From NCBI RefSeq assembly GCF_026745355.1, contig NC_079209.1, forward strand, positions 43,661,686-43,725,685: a DNA stretch of 64,000 bases, given 5' to 3'. The position numbers and the translations under genes are program-made. This document shows, in pieces, positions 25,201 through 36,000 of this stretch. Source of the DNA: Beta vulgaris subsp. vulgaris. Taxonomy: Eukaryota > Streptophyta > Magnoliopsida > Caryophyllales > Amaranthaceae. Under the pieces are notes generated by a model. The model did no database searches, was not told the DNA's origin, and saw nothing but the letters and a program-made list of their open reading frames with translations. Each line of letters opens with the position of its first letter. The first letter of the stretch is position 1.

Positions 25201-25339
25201 TTTACATTTGTGTGTAATTTATTTTTTTCACCATACTTTACGTCATATGTCATTATTTATTGTAGGAATGAAGGATTTAACCTTGGAGCAACCGGATATC
25301 ATAATTGATGAAACAATAGACACTATGGGAGATTTCTAA
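22218..25339 (+). pseudogene. hAT transposase, BED finger and hATC dimerisation domain (RICESLEEPER-like), frameshifted
   Basis: Likely structure: exon 1 22218-22262 (15 codons, donor GTAAGT), intron to 23017, main exon 23018-25168, intron 25169-25265, last exon 25266-25339 ending TAA. The N-terminus is acidic, then lysine-rich. A BED zinc finger follows (WWAHYDK..., CKYC, HVRRC, about 23255-23370). The RNase H-like core shows LTTDTWTSG near 23705, TVDNASSND near 23897 and RWNSTFLML near 24190. The C-terminal hATC domain includes STVASESAFSTRGR (about 24990-25030). Frame changes near 23455, 23690 and 23810 break the first third, while the last 480 codons are open. It would cut and paste the element. 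Indels could be decay or read errors. Confidence 0.85.
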
Positions 25340-25747
25340 AGCTTGGTCAATGGATGCTTGGAACTTGGAAATTGAAGCCTTGGAGAGTTGGAGTACTACT
25401 CTAGTTGTCTTTATTTTGTTGAAACTTGGAGTATTATGGTCTATGGATGATTTTGAATTGAAAGTTTGATCGATTTCCTCCCTAAAGTGTTGTAATTTAA
25501 TCTTGCAACTCCCAATTTGTAATATGAATTTAGTAACTTTGATCTTTTCATGTGTAATTGTGCTTTGTGTTGTATTTTGTTAGGCACTTATAACTTTATA
25601 AGTTATAACTTATGGGCCAAAGTGTGCCAAGTGTTGGCATTACAAGCTTGAAAGATTATATAATGTTATCAATTTCCCAATTCTACATAGGTTTTATAAG
25701 CACAAGTAGTGGTCCAATAAACAATGGCTTGGATCAAGTGAATATAT

Positions 25748-25905
25748 GTTTCGGATTACTTTTCGGATCGGCGGATCGGATATCGGATCCGATCCGATCC
25801 GATCCGAAAATTCGGATATCCGGATTTTTTCGGATCGGATTTTTGCCGATCCGAAATTTCGGATATCCGAATTTTCGGATCGGATCGGATCCGATATCCG
25901 ACAAT
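25748..25905. repeat. Right subterminal motif array of the hAT element
   Basis: Dense GATCCGATCCGA and TTCGGATATCCG motifs in both orientations, abutting the right terminal inverted repeat. Frames on both strands here are Ser/Asp/Arg-rich artefacts. Confidence 0.8.
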
Positions 25906-25924
25906 GCACACCCCTATTACATAA

Positions 25925-27429
25925 GGGAAGAGGGGAGCAAGAGTGTCCTCTTTCGAAATTCCTATTTTACCCCCTTTTCCTTTCTAAATTACAAAAGAAA
26001 TGTCAATACCAAAATGGGGATTCTAACAAAGCCACCAGAAATTAAATTTCAACATCACTCATAAATCACTTATATCAGGAAACTTTACAAATCACTCATA
26101 GAATTGAGAAAATCATGTTCAAAAAATCACGCAAATCACTCAAATAATGAGGAAACTTTACAAAAACTAAAAATTAACTTACAAACTGAAACTAATATAC
26201 TAGGACGTCAATACATACAAAAATATTCACAAAATTCACTTACAAATCATTGTTCTCAAAAACCATTCACAGTTACATACTCACAAAAATTACCTATAAA
26301 CACAAATCTGAGAAAAGCATAAGATTTTGACAGTAATATCACACATTCGTCCATCGACGATTTTCGAACTTTCAAACAGATACATAATTCTTTTAATCTT
26401 CAAAGTTTTTTCACATTAGTCGACTGTTATGTAGTTACAAAAATGGAGATAATAGCAATTAGTTGAGAAGGGATTTTATATAATTAGACTTAAATTTGAT
26501 TTATTTTCATATAAAATCAGAAAACAAGATGTGTATGAAATTTGATTCATTTATGACACTGATAAAAAGTAACAATTTTAGTTCTTTTTTTTAAATTCCA
26601 ATATAAAATTTTTGCCCAAAAATTTTGCAAAATATCCATGCTCAGAAATAAATTTTGACAAAAGAATATGAAACCTTTTTGCGAACAACTATTGCAAAAA
26701 TCCATTTTTAGAAAAAAAAATTACATTAATTTGCGAAAACCATTCATGCGAAATCAGATTGTGTATGAAAATTTTGAAATTTCATTTCACCTATAATTGA
26801 AACTCAAAGTGTTCAAATTTAGAAAAGGAGAAAAATTAAAAATGACAAGGTCAAGCGAAATCAGATTGTGTATGAAAAACTTAAAATTCCTTTCAAATAT
26901 AATTGAAACTCAAAGTGTGAACATTTAGAAAAGGAGAAAAATTAAAATGATGAAAATTCTTAAATATCAATTTGTGAAATCAGAATTTAGAAGTTAGACA
27001 AGGAAAAAAAACTGAAATTGTATTATACTTTTCGGTTACAATTTTGGGATCATAGAGAAATTACTGAAATCCATATAAAAAACTATTATAAATTACAAAA
27101 ATGAATAAAACAAAAAAAAAAAAGAACATGATAGAAGGTAGTTAAATAATAAAAAGGGAAAAACATGATTCAATCATGATCCAACCAACATATATATTAA
27201 TCCCTCATATGAATTAATAAAATAAAGTTCCCAAATCCCTTATGCTTGTATCAATCTTCCATACAAACATAATATAAATATCATAACCAACATGTTTCAC
27301 ACAATGACATAAAACATGCAAATCCAATCTTTAATAGAAATCACATATGAACTAAAATAGTTCCCTATACATGATACTACAATAATTCTCATCCTTAGAA
27401 TCATGATACTAATCCAATTAACACATAGG
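25925..27429. other. AT-rich Helitron interior, no gene seen
   Basis: Contains short internal duplications (for example the AGCGAAATCAGATTGTGTATGAAA phrase seen at about 26757 and 26854, with AAGTGT...CATTTAGAAAAGGAGAAAAAT following in both). No supported coding region. Confidence 0.55.
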
Positions 27430-28595
27430 TATGTACGTACCTTGTGTAGACAAATCGAGTGGCCACTTTCACAACCTTAAAAGTCGTCTAAAGAGAATTC
27501 TCCGTCTTAAACAACCAATATAAATCCACAATCAATCCTTTATAAATTTACAGCAATAATAAAATACTTTAAACCCTTCTTAAAAGTGATTAAAACTTTT
27601 CTAATCATTAAAACTTAAGTATTAAAGCCTCCTAGTATAGTAGTACTACACTAGTTGTTAAAAACTCTCAAAACTCATGTTTTTATCATAGAACTCCATC
27701 ATCAATACTTTCTTTAAATTTCCAGCAACATATAACATATTAAAACTCTTTTCATACATACTTAAACATATTTAAAATCATAAGAACAATCAATTTCATA
27801 AACTATAATATACTACTATATGATTTTCCAACCTTTAAAACCCTAAAATTCATGCTTTGACAATTAAATATCCAATTCAAACATAATAAGTAAATTTGAA
27901 TTTTTATTTCTTTAATACATAAAGTATATAATCTTAGATTCATAATCAAATCATCAAATCACAACTTTTAAACATAAACATATTTAAAACAACCCTAAAA
28001 ATAGAATTTTTGCATTAAAATGAAAACTTGAGGAGGAAGAAATAACCAAAACAAAGGAGAGGAGGGAAGAGGGACGCCGGCGAGGAGAAGCAGCGGTGGC
28101 GGCGGCATGGATGTCGGCTGGGTGATGGTCGGTCGCCTGCCGTGAGCCACGAAGAAGAGTGAAGACCGAAGGAAGAGGAAGAAAGAAAGAGAGAGGAGAG
28201 AGAGGGCCGAAAATCTTGGGGAGGAAAAGAGAGAAAATAAAGTTGTGTGGGAAAAATTGGGGTTTATGGGGGTTTATACAGGTTCCCCTTGTAGGCTTAC
28301 GAATAGGTGATTGGGCTCAACTAGAATTTAATGATTGATTAACTTTAGTGTTTAGGCCCCTCATACCTAATCTAAAATCCTTTTTCAAATCCAAAAAGTG
28401 TTTGAGCGTTTTAAATATTTTTCAAAGCATGTTTAGACAAAATGTTTAACTTCTTTAACATTAAATATATTCCTTTGACTTTCAAATAGTTAACCTTTAA
28501 AGAAATAAATCATTATAATACTAAAATATATTTAAATATAAATAACTATACGTTAAAATATATTTATAAAGTTCATAAATTTACGGGGAATTACA
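27430..28595 (-). mobile_element. Antisense LTR-like segment
   Basis: The right end is GGGGAATTACA, i.e. antisense start TGTAATTCCCC. Purine-rich, CGCCGGCG-containing DNA at 28020-28260 mirrors the CT-rich leader of the solo LTR at 19709. GTACCTTGTGTAGAC near 27437 recalls the antisense of the CAAGATCAAGGTACG phrase of the intact gypsy LTR. The left end is not defined. No internal genes. Confidence 0.45.
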
Positions 28596-28596
28596 A

Positions 28597-29106
28597 TGTG
28601 ACCTTTTCTGAGGTCGAGAGTTGGGAGACACGGCATAAGGCAGGAGTTTTAAGAAGTTTGTACGCGCGAAAATAGAATAAAGAAAGCATGAGCTGAGAAC
28701 TTTGTGCGTCCGCATTACCTTAGAAGTGTCTGCACACATTGGTGCGTCCGCACCTAACTTCGGTGCACCCGCACCACCTTGTAGATTGGTGCCTAAAATC
28801 AGCAAGTTAGGTTGCGCCCGCACCAATTTCAATGGTGCACCCGCACCATCCTGCGAAGATTGGACCCCAATTAGTTTCAAAGTTTTCAATTTTCATTCTC
28901 TCTTTTCTTGTTATTCTTTGTTCTTCCTTATTATTAGATCTCATATATTGTAGTTTCTTAATTGCTTATTTTTATTAGAATTATTATCCCTTAATCATGT
29001 TTAGCCATAGATTAGTTGTACAATTCATGTTTTTATGCTTAGAATCCATGATTAGCGAGTAATTTCCTATCTAGGGTTAGGGTGAAAGTATGGATTAGGA
29101 TTTAAA
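28597..29106 (+). repeat. Partial Tat-like LTR (copy 2), internally deleted
   Basis: It starts TGTGACCTTTTCTGAGGTCGA, matching 16710 onward, and runs to about 28866. It then jumps to the part matching 17238 onward (AATTAGTTTCAAAG), skipping some 240 bp, and stops after GATTAGGATTTAAATATA. Frames here are shadows of the palindromic array. Confidence 0.8.
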
Positions 29107-29635
29107 TATAAGAAAAATTGACAAAAATAAGCCAACCTTTGCCCCGTATTCCCGAAATAAGCTAACCTTTCGAAAATCCAGAAATAATACAACATTTGCA
29201 TCATTTTTACTAATTTTAAGTCAAGTGATGATATGACCGGTTAGTTACCTGTTGGTTCAGATTAATTACACTATTATCACTAATTTTCGCTATTATCGCT
29301 AGGGTGGGGTGTCGAGGGTGGGGGAACGGGAGGGCTAGGGTGGGGTCGCCGGAGGTGCTGCTGTTCTGGCCGGCGAAGGGAGGGGGTAGGGTTGCAGGCG
29401 CGGGAGTGGGTGGTGGTTGCCGGCTGGGGGAGGGGTGTTGGCAGTAGGTGGGGGAACGGGAAGGGAGAGAAAATTGGGTAGAGAGAGAGGGAAAACCTAA
29501 CGACGTGGTTCCATCCATAGTAAGGGTATCTTGAGCCCAAACACAAACCTCAAGGGTATCTAAGGAATTCTCCAAATATGGAGGGTAATTTGGGAATTAC
29601 GCCAAACCTCAGGGTTACCTGAGGAAATCTCCCTT
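29104..29635. mobile_element. Mutator-like MITE remnant with unmatched ends and G-rich core
   Basis: The left end AGAAAAATTGACAAAAATAAGCC resembles the MITE at 18719. The right end (CCAAACCTCAGGGTTACCTGAGG, 29605-29627) belongs to a different terminal repeat type. The core 29300-29470 is extremely G-rich (GGGTGGGG, GGGAGGG runs). Probably two elements fused or truncated. The Pro-rich frames on the minus strand are composition artefacts. Confidence 0.45.
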
Positions 29636-29742
29636 GTTTTTTTCTTCTTTTCTTTTTGCTACAACAAGGTTTGTTCTTTATGTTTTGTAAAAGGATAATA
29701 AAAAATTGGCTCCCTTTTCAAGTAAAATCATATTATATAATG

Positions 29743-29979
29743 TACTTCCTCCGTTTATTTTTTAAGCGTCCATTCTTTTTATAAGAAAAATATCATAATA
29801 AGACATATAACTCTAAGTGGCAAAAAGAACTTCTCACTGATAACATATTAGCCGTTTTAAATGATTTATGCACAAACTTATAGGAAAGTAATTAGTAGAG
29901 TGCAAGAGCTAGATGGAGAGTGTCATGTGAGGAACTAATATAGAGAAATATATGGAAAAAACTTACATGACTAAATATT
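29743..29979. mobile_element. Stowaway-like MITE fragment
   Basis: TACTTCCTCCGTTTATTTTTTAAG is the usual terminus of plant Stowaway/mariner MITEs. The opposite end is not seen before the hAT insertion at 29988. Confidence 0.5.
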
Positions 29980-29987
29980 GGAACAAC

Positions 29988-30997
29988 TAGGGGTGCTAAC
30001 AAGCCAGGACGGCTCGCAAAACTATTCGGATTCGGCTCGGTCGAATTTCGTCTCGAAGGGGATCGATTCGAGTTCGAGATCGACTCGAGACCTTAACGAG
30101 CCGAGTCTGAGCCTAATAGAGTTTGGCTCGAAAGTTCGCAAACACGTTCGATAAAACTTAGATTACTATTTTATCTTTTAATTTGTAATCCAACTTGACC
30201 TCTACTCTACTAGGCACCGAAGTCCCACATTGGTTAAGAAAACAAGCACCAACCTTATTTTCTTAATAAATAATAGCTACTACTCCTTACCTCAAACTTA
30301 GAGTTTGATTTTGTACCTCTTTGGTTAGAAAACAAAATTTATACTCTATTTTCTTAAAAGAAATGAAGTATATTTTTAAATATTTGATTATTTAATAATT
30401 AAAATATTTGATAATTGATTATTTAAATGCACTTAGAGTCTTATTGCTACAAAGTTGGATTTTTTTCATAAAACATGAAGTTTCACATCGAAATTTTAGT
30501 GAAGTTAAAAAGGAAACCAAGTTATAAAAGTTATGTAGGGTGAGTTTTGTCTTAAACAAAACATGGAGTCCCGGATCGAAATTTTATCAATACTAAGAGG
30601 GAAACCAAGTTATAAAAGCATGTGGGATGAGTCCCATATTAGGGAAATCAAGTTATAAAAAGTATGGGTATAATGAGTTTGTTTTTCATTAACAAACTAT
30701 GAAGTCCCACATTGAAATCTTAGCAATTCTAAGAGGTAAACCAAATCATAGAACAATATGATTCGCTCACCTATTTTTTTGGACAAACTTGGCTTACATG
30801 GTTGGGCCTACTGCCTAATTATAGTTTTATTATTGAGTTGGACCGATAGGGTTGAGCTTAGCCCAACTTTTTCAAATTAAGTTTCGAGCCCAACCTCGAG
30901 TCGAGCCCAAACATTTGAGGCTTGTCGAGCTTGACGTCCATTGTTTCGAGCCGAGCCTGAGCATGTTCGGTCTCGATTCGGCTCATTAACCCCCTTA
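29988..30997. mobile_element. Non-autonomous hAT element, 1,010 bp
   Basis: Terminal repeats TAGGGGTGCTAACAAGCC and (inverted) TAAGGGGGTTAATGAGCC; 8-bp duplication GGAACAAC at 29980-29987 and 30998-31005. Subterminal GGCTCG/GAGCCGAG motifs lie at both ends. The interior has repeated GAAGTCCCACATTGAAAT phrases. No transposase. A remnant of a similar element lies at 48290-48445. Confidence 0.88.
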
Positions 30998-31198
30998 GGA
31001 ACAACCCAATAAATAATTTGTAGCGACTTATTTGCAATAGAGTAGTTTGCATATAATTTTTTTATTATGTGCATAAGTTATTCTCGTTCTAACTATTTTC
31101 AAATACATCATTTTATTATTTATAGTTACTATAGATTAACGATGTCAAGTTGCAATAATAATTTTTATTATATATAAATATCACATATTATTATTTAT

Positions 31199-31229
31199 GC
31201 AATCGTGCATCGCACGAGTACTAACCTAA
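31199..31229 (+). mobile_element. Helitron 3' terminus
   Basis: Hairpin CGTGC-ATC-GCACG (31204-31216) followed by AGTACTAACCTAA and then T. A short stem-loop about 10 bp before a CTRR end, with T as the next base, is the hallmark of plant Helitrons. Confidence 0.7.
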
Positions 31230-31350
31230 TGAAAGATATCTAAATTCAACGAGGCAAATTGAGACACACGCACAGAAATATGAAAAGGATAAAGGAAACA
31301 AAGGGAAAAATTCTTTTTGTTTTAAAGAAAATATTATCTAGTAATTCTAT

Positions 31351-31641
31351 GAGAATATTTATAGTATACCTGGGTGTATCATGCTCATGGTACACCCAAG
31401 ACTATTTTCTCCAAATGAGCAAAATGAGCGAATGAGCAAAATGAATAAATGTGCAAACATATCTGCTCATTTAAGAAAATGAGCAAACAATTTTATTACA
31501 AAATGAGTAAAATGAGCAAATGAGTAAATGAGCAAATGAGTAAATGAGCAAAATGTCCATATGAGCAAATTTAATATCAAATGAGCACCTAAAGTTCTAA
31601 TTTATTACAAAAATACCCCTGGGTATACCATGAGTGATCCC
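31351..31641. mobile_element. MITE with 10-bp flanking repeat and AATGAGCA microsatellite
   Basis: 291 bp flanked by GTAATTCTAT at 31341-31350 and 31642-31651. The ends are imperfect inverted repeats sharing the GTATACC core. The left end also contains GGGTGTATCATG/CATGGTACACCC, a small hairpin. The interior (31410-31570) is a run of AATGAGCAAATGAGTA. The long duplication suggests the Mutator superfamily. Confidence 0.65.
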
Positions 31642-31917
31642 GTAATTCTATCTCAGTATAAATAATACTTCATTAATTTTTGTATATTGAAAGATTTAAT
31701 TTAGCAGTAGTGAAGTAAGTTAACACTTAACACACAATGTCACTTCTGAATTATGATATAATCTTTCAAGTTTCAACAAACAACTAGTATATGGGCCCAG
31801 ACGTTGCTCCAGGTTGGTACTTTTATGCATTTTTTTCCATTCTCATTAAAATATATTAAGAAAAACTCAATATTTAAAAGATACAAATATAATAATATGG
31901 ACACTTAAAACATGATT

Positions 31918-31985
31918 AAAAGTTGGTTGAGATGGTAATTGTCTCACATACAATTGCTAGAGGTCACAGGTTCAAATGTATACAT
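31918..31985 (+). mobile_element. Possible SINE head (tRNA-like promoter boxes)
   Basis: GTTGGTTGAGATGGTAATTG looks like an RNA polymerase III A box and AGGTCACAGGTTCAAATG a B box about 30 bp later, the layout of plant tRNA-derived SINEs. No clear 3' tail. The following GTGGAGGTGTCACGTGGCGT phrase recurs at 32776-32800. Confidence 0.45.
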
Positions 31986-32018
31986 TTCGTGGAGGTGTCA
32001 CGTGGCGTGTGACGCATT

Positions 32019-32751
32019 GGCAGATCATAGAAGGGGCAGGTGGGGGCTTGGTCCCCCATAACTGTATAAGATAAATTAAGTAAACTGCAGTTTATGTCAC
32101 AAAACAAACTGTGGCATAGTGGCAATAAAGCAAGGTATAAAAGGAAGTTTGAGCCCTTCAACACATTTGTACTTTTTTTGTTTTTCTTCATTTTAGATGC
32201 TTCTCTTTTTTTTTTTTTTTTTTTTTCCTTCTTTCTTTTTTGCTTATATCTTTCTTCTTCCCCTCCAGACCTCTATCTTTAGCTTATATCAATTTGCCTA
32301 ATTTAGAAATTTTTTTTTCATTGATCGCACTATCTTCTATTCTTCTTCTCTAAAAACTTCCTTTTTCATTTAACTATAATAATAGTACTTTATATTTCCT
32401 CAAACTCATTCCTAACAATCATAAAATATAAATTTATCTCTTTTTTTTACTTAAGAAAGCAATCTGGTAATTTATTTATTTAATTACTGGAGTAGTTTAT
32501 TTAGTTGCTAATGAACTATACCTTCAATTTATTAAAAAATTACTCAATTTCTTGAAAATTTCATAATGGTCCGATAAATAAATGGAAATAATTTCTTAAA
32601 AATTGCACCTTTGAGATTTTGATTTATTACATTAGCTACAAGCTATTTGTAGCCATTAATAATAGTATATTTATATTTTGGTGTGTATTAGTGTTTTTAT
32701 TCATCATTTAAAAATTTACACTAAAACTTTTAATTTATCACAAGATCCGCC
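32019..32751. mobile_element. Short-TIR insertion, superfamily unclear
   Basis: The ends GGCAGATC and GATCCGCC are mirror images with one mismatch, flanked by ATT on both sides (32016-32018, 32752-32754). Without this block the flanks join smoothly. A long T-run lies at 32205-32226. No coding region; frames at 31964-32282 are not genes. Confidence 0.45.
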
Positions 32752-33069
32752 ATTGGTGTGACGTATATACATTGCGTGGAGGTGCCACGTGGCGTATATA
32801 TATTGTTGCGCACACCACTTAAATGGAAATAAGTTGTGAATTTATGGAAAATTTTTGCATCAACCAATGTATAAATGATCAATTAATACAACTTATTTCC
32901 ATTTTTAGCTTCTTATATACAGCTCTTATGGTTGCATATAGCTTTTTCCATAATATATTTGTATTTGACTATTTGTATAGACATCAGTGAGTCAGTGACT
33001 CACTTTCGTTATCGAACACTTCGCAATATCTAACTCAGTAGACAGTTTGAATTCCAAAGGTTGTTGAAG

Positions 33070-36000
33070 ATGAACACTGATGTGTTCTCAAAATGGTCTC
33101 TAACTCTCATCTTCTTCATTTTCCTAATTACTACAATACACTTCTTCCATACCCAATTTTTTCTTCATCATCTAACAATCAACTTCGATCACATAACAAT
33201 CAAGAAATCTCCACAACTCCCTCTTCGATTCAACTCAGATGGCACCTTCAAAATTCTCCAGGTTTCCTTTTATTTATTTTTGCACTTCCTTATTTCTTGT
33301 TTTTCTTCCTTTTTTTGTATAATCTTTCTTAAAAAAATAACACCTTTTTTTTGTTGGGTGTTTTGACTTTCAGGTGGCTGATATGCATTTTGGTCAAGGT
33401 CTTATAACCAGATGCAAAGATGTTTCTCCATCTGAATTTAAGTACTGCTCAGATTTAAATACAACTAGATTTATTCAGAGATTGATTCAAGCTGAGAAGC
33501 CGGATTTTCTCGCTTTTACTGGTATTTGTTTTATTTCTAATTATAGTTCATTGCTAGTGCACTACTTATTTGGAAACTGTAGATTTCTCTGTTATGCTTT
33601 GATTGTTTTTTCTTGGGTAGTTATAGAATAAGCTTAACATTATATGAAAAATGCCTAAATTCTCTCAGGGAAGAACAACTAATGTTCCTCCCATGGCATT
33701 TTTGTTGATAAGTGATGATATTTTTTTGTAAAGAAAAGAAATAAAACTTCATGTTGGTTTCGGGAAATAGTAGTGTTGTATAATAAATGACGAATGTTGT
33801 ATACTAAACTATTAATGTTGCATAACAAATGATAAATGTTGTATATAGAATTGTTAATGTTGTATAAAAAATGGTTTCAGTTTGGCCATGATATGAACAA
33901 TTTTATGCTCCTCCAAGGAGGAATGGGGCAAAGCTCCTTAAATATGTAGGGAACCCAGTTAGCAGGAAATTGGTTGGTTTTGATGGGGTTGTTGATAACT
34001 TGTGATTAGTGGAAAAAGTTGGGTGTTTTTGGCATGGTCTTGTTTACCGATGATGAGAGTATACAGCTGTTTGATTGTTTGAGATTGGCTTGGTTATTTC
34101 TTCTGATGGACAACCAGATCATGGATGGGATTATGAGAAATGTATTAGTATGGGATATATTGTATCTTCTTGGCTGTAACTGAGGTTGCTTTGTAGAGTG
34201 GATACGAAAGAGTAATCTTGCAACTTGGAATATTAGATTCGAGGACTGCAACGATGTTGGGTTCCCAATATATGGTGTTAAGAATTGTTTAAAAGTTACA
34301 GGTTGAAATATCTAATGATCGTGCATGGTTTTCGACCAACTTGTTGGCCATAAATGAGGATAGTGTTGGTAAAGATAGATGTTAAAAGATGATGTTTAGA
34401 AGTCAAAGTTTTGAACTTGGGAATACTGCAGGATTGTGTTCTGCTCATATCTGGGTTTCCTTATTTGTATATTGGCTCATTTATTGATGATGCTGACAGG
34501 ATCACAGGAATCTTGCCTTTATTTTATTTTTTCTCTTCTATTCCCAGTATCAAGCACCCAAAGGTGACCATATTTACATTATCGACAAGTACTTGGTTTT
34601 TCATAAAATGCTGTTATTAATCCATTCCCTTCTGAGCATTATATAATCCTGTTTTAAATTGATGCATGTCTTTAGAGACCCGCTTTGGAGAAGGATGACA
34701 TTGGAAAGTAAGGTAGTAAAAATACAATAGCCTCCACTTGGAAAGATTGCAATACTCATGAGTCACATAGATGTATTTCCCAATTAAGAAGTTTTCCCAT
34801 CTTGGGAGACTTGCTGCTTGTGAAGCTGCTGTATTATCCGTGTGTGTATAATGTGTGCCCACACACGTAAGGGGAGGGACTCTTTTGTTTAGTAAAGACT
34901 GAGAAAGAAAGTAATAACGGAACTTATATTTATCATGGTTTGATTATATAGGAGATAATATTTTTGGGTCAAGCACGCCTGATGCAGCTGAATCTCTGTT
35001 TAAAGCCTTCCTTCCGGCAATGGAATCTAAGCTCCCTTGGGCAGCTATTTTAGGAAATCATGACCAAGAGTCAACTATGAATCGTGAGGAGCTGATGTCC
35101 TTAATCTCACTCATGGATTATTCAGTTTCTCAAGTGAATCCATTAGCTCAAAATGATTCTGGTCATCAAGAAAGAGGAATCGATGGTTTTGGAAATTACA
35201 ATCTTTCAGTGCATGGTCCTTATGGTTCTCTATTGGCCAACCGTAGTGTCTTGAACCTCTTCTTTCTTGATAGTGGAGACAGAATGACAGTGGAAGGTAG
35301 GCGAACTTATGGATGGATTAGAGAATCTCAACTTCATTGGTTGCAAGGGTTTTCTCAAGTAGAACAGGTGCGTTTTCCCTGTTTGTTACTCCTGGCAATA
35401 TACCACTTCATCAGATAGTTGTTACTCATATATCTGTCTGATGCTCCTGAATGTTGGTGCTTGTTCTTATCGCGTTAGACATGAGAATACTATAGCATAG
35501 TTGGGAAATCAGACCACGTCACTGGTAGAACCACTAAACTTGTACTTTTAAAACTGCAGATTTACAACGAATGCCTAATAGAGTTGCATGGTTTCATATG
35601 CTCATTTGACTATGCTCACTCCTTGAAATTTAATGTAGAATTCAAAGACATTTGTACCACATGTTATTGTATATTTGTATCTATAGAGATATAAACCTAT
35701 AATGTTTTTTGAGGGGTAAAGCGAGGGTGGAGGGATTTATATTAAATCAATATCCGCCGAAACAAAAAGGCTTAGGGGAAAAGGATCCATACAAACATAT
35801 TGTTTCATAGTATATCAGCTTACCAGTAGATAGGCCACAATATTACCCACCCTTTTTACATATCTTCAAAAATTAAACAGATATTAGAACATTCATTAGT
35901 CTTGTGCTTAATTGAGTTGACGATGTTGAAGGCGACACTTTCCAGACCATGCTCACCCAAATCTTTGTGCAATGAGCAGGCCATATTTGACAGCCGCAAC

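Larger units (their letters stand above)
21822..25916 (+). mobile_element. hAT transposon with transposase gene
   Basis: 4,095 bp. Terminal inverted repeats TAGCGGTGTGCA / TGCACACCCCTA; 8-bp target duplication TTACATAA at 21814-21821 and 25917-25924. The interior encodes a BED-finger hAT transposase. Both ends carry dense TTCGGAT/ATCCGAA-type motifs (21833-21990 and 25748-25905). The exact 8-bp duplication suggests a fairly recent insertion. Confidence 0.93.
19677..31229 (+). mobile_element. Helitron-like segment B/C region with one shared 3' terminus
   Basis: Start TCTCTATTATATAAGCC at 19677 (after A). A third start, TCTCTATTACATAAG, lies at 21808 and is split by the hAT element, resuming at 25917. 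The only Helitron-type 3' end downstream is at 31204-31229: hairpin CGTGC-ATC-GCACG followed 10 bases later by CTAA, then T at 31230. Which 5' end belongs to this 3' end cannot be decided from one sequence. Later insertions fill most of the interval. Confidence 0.5.
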
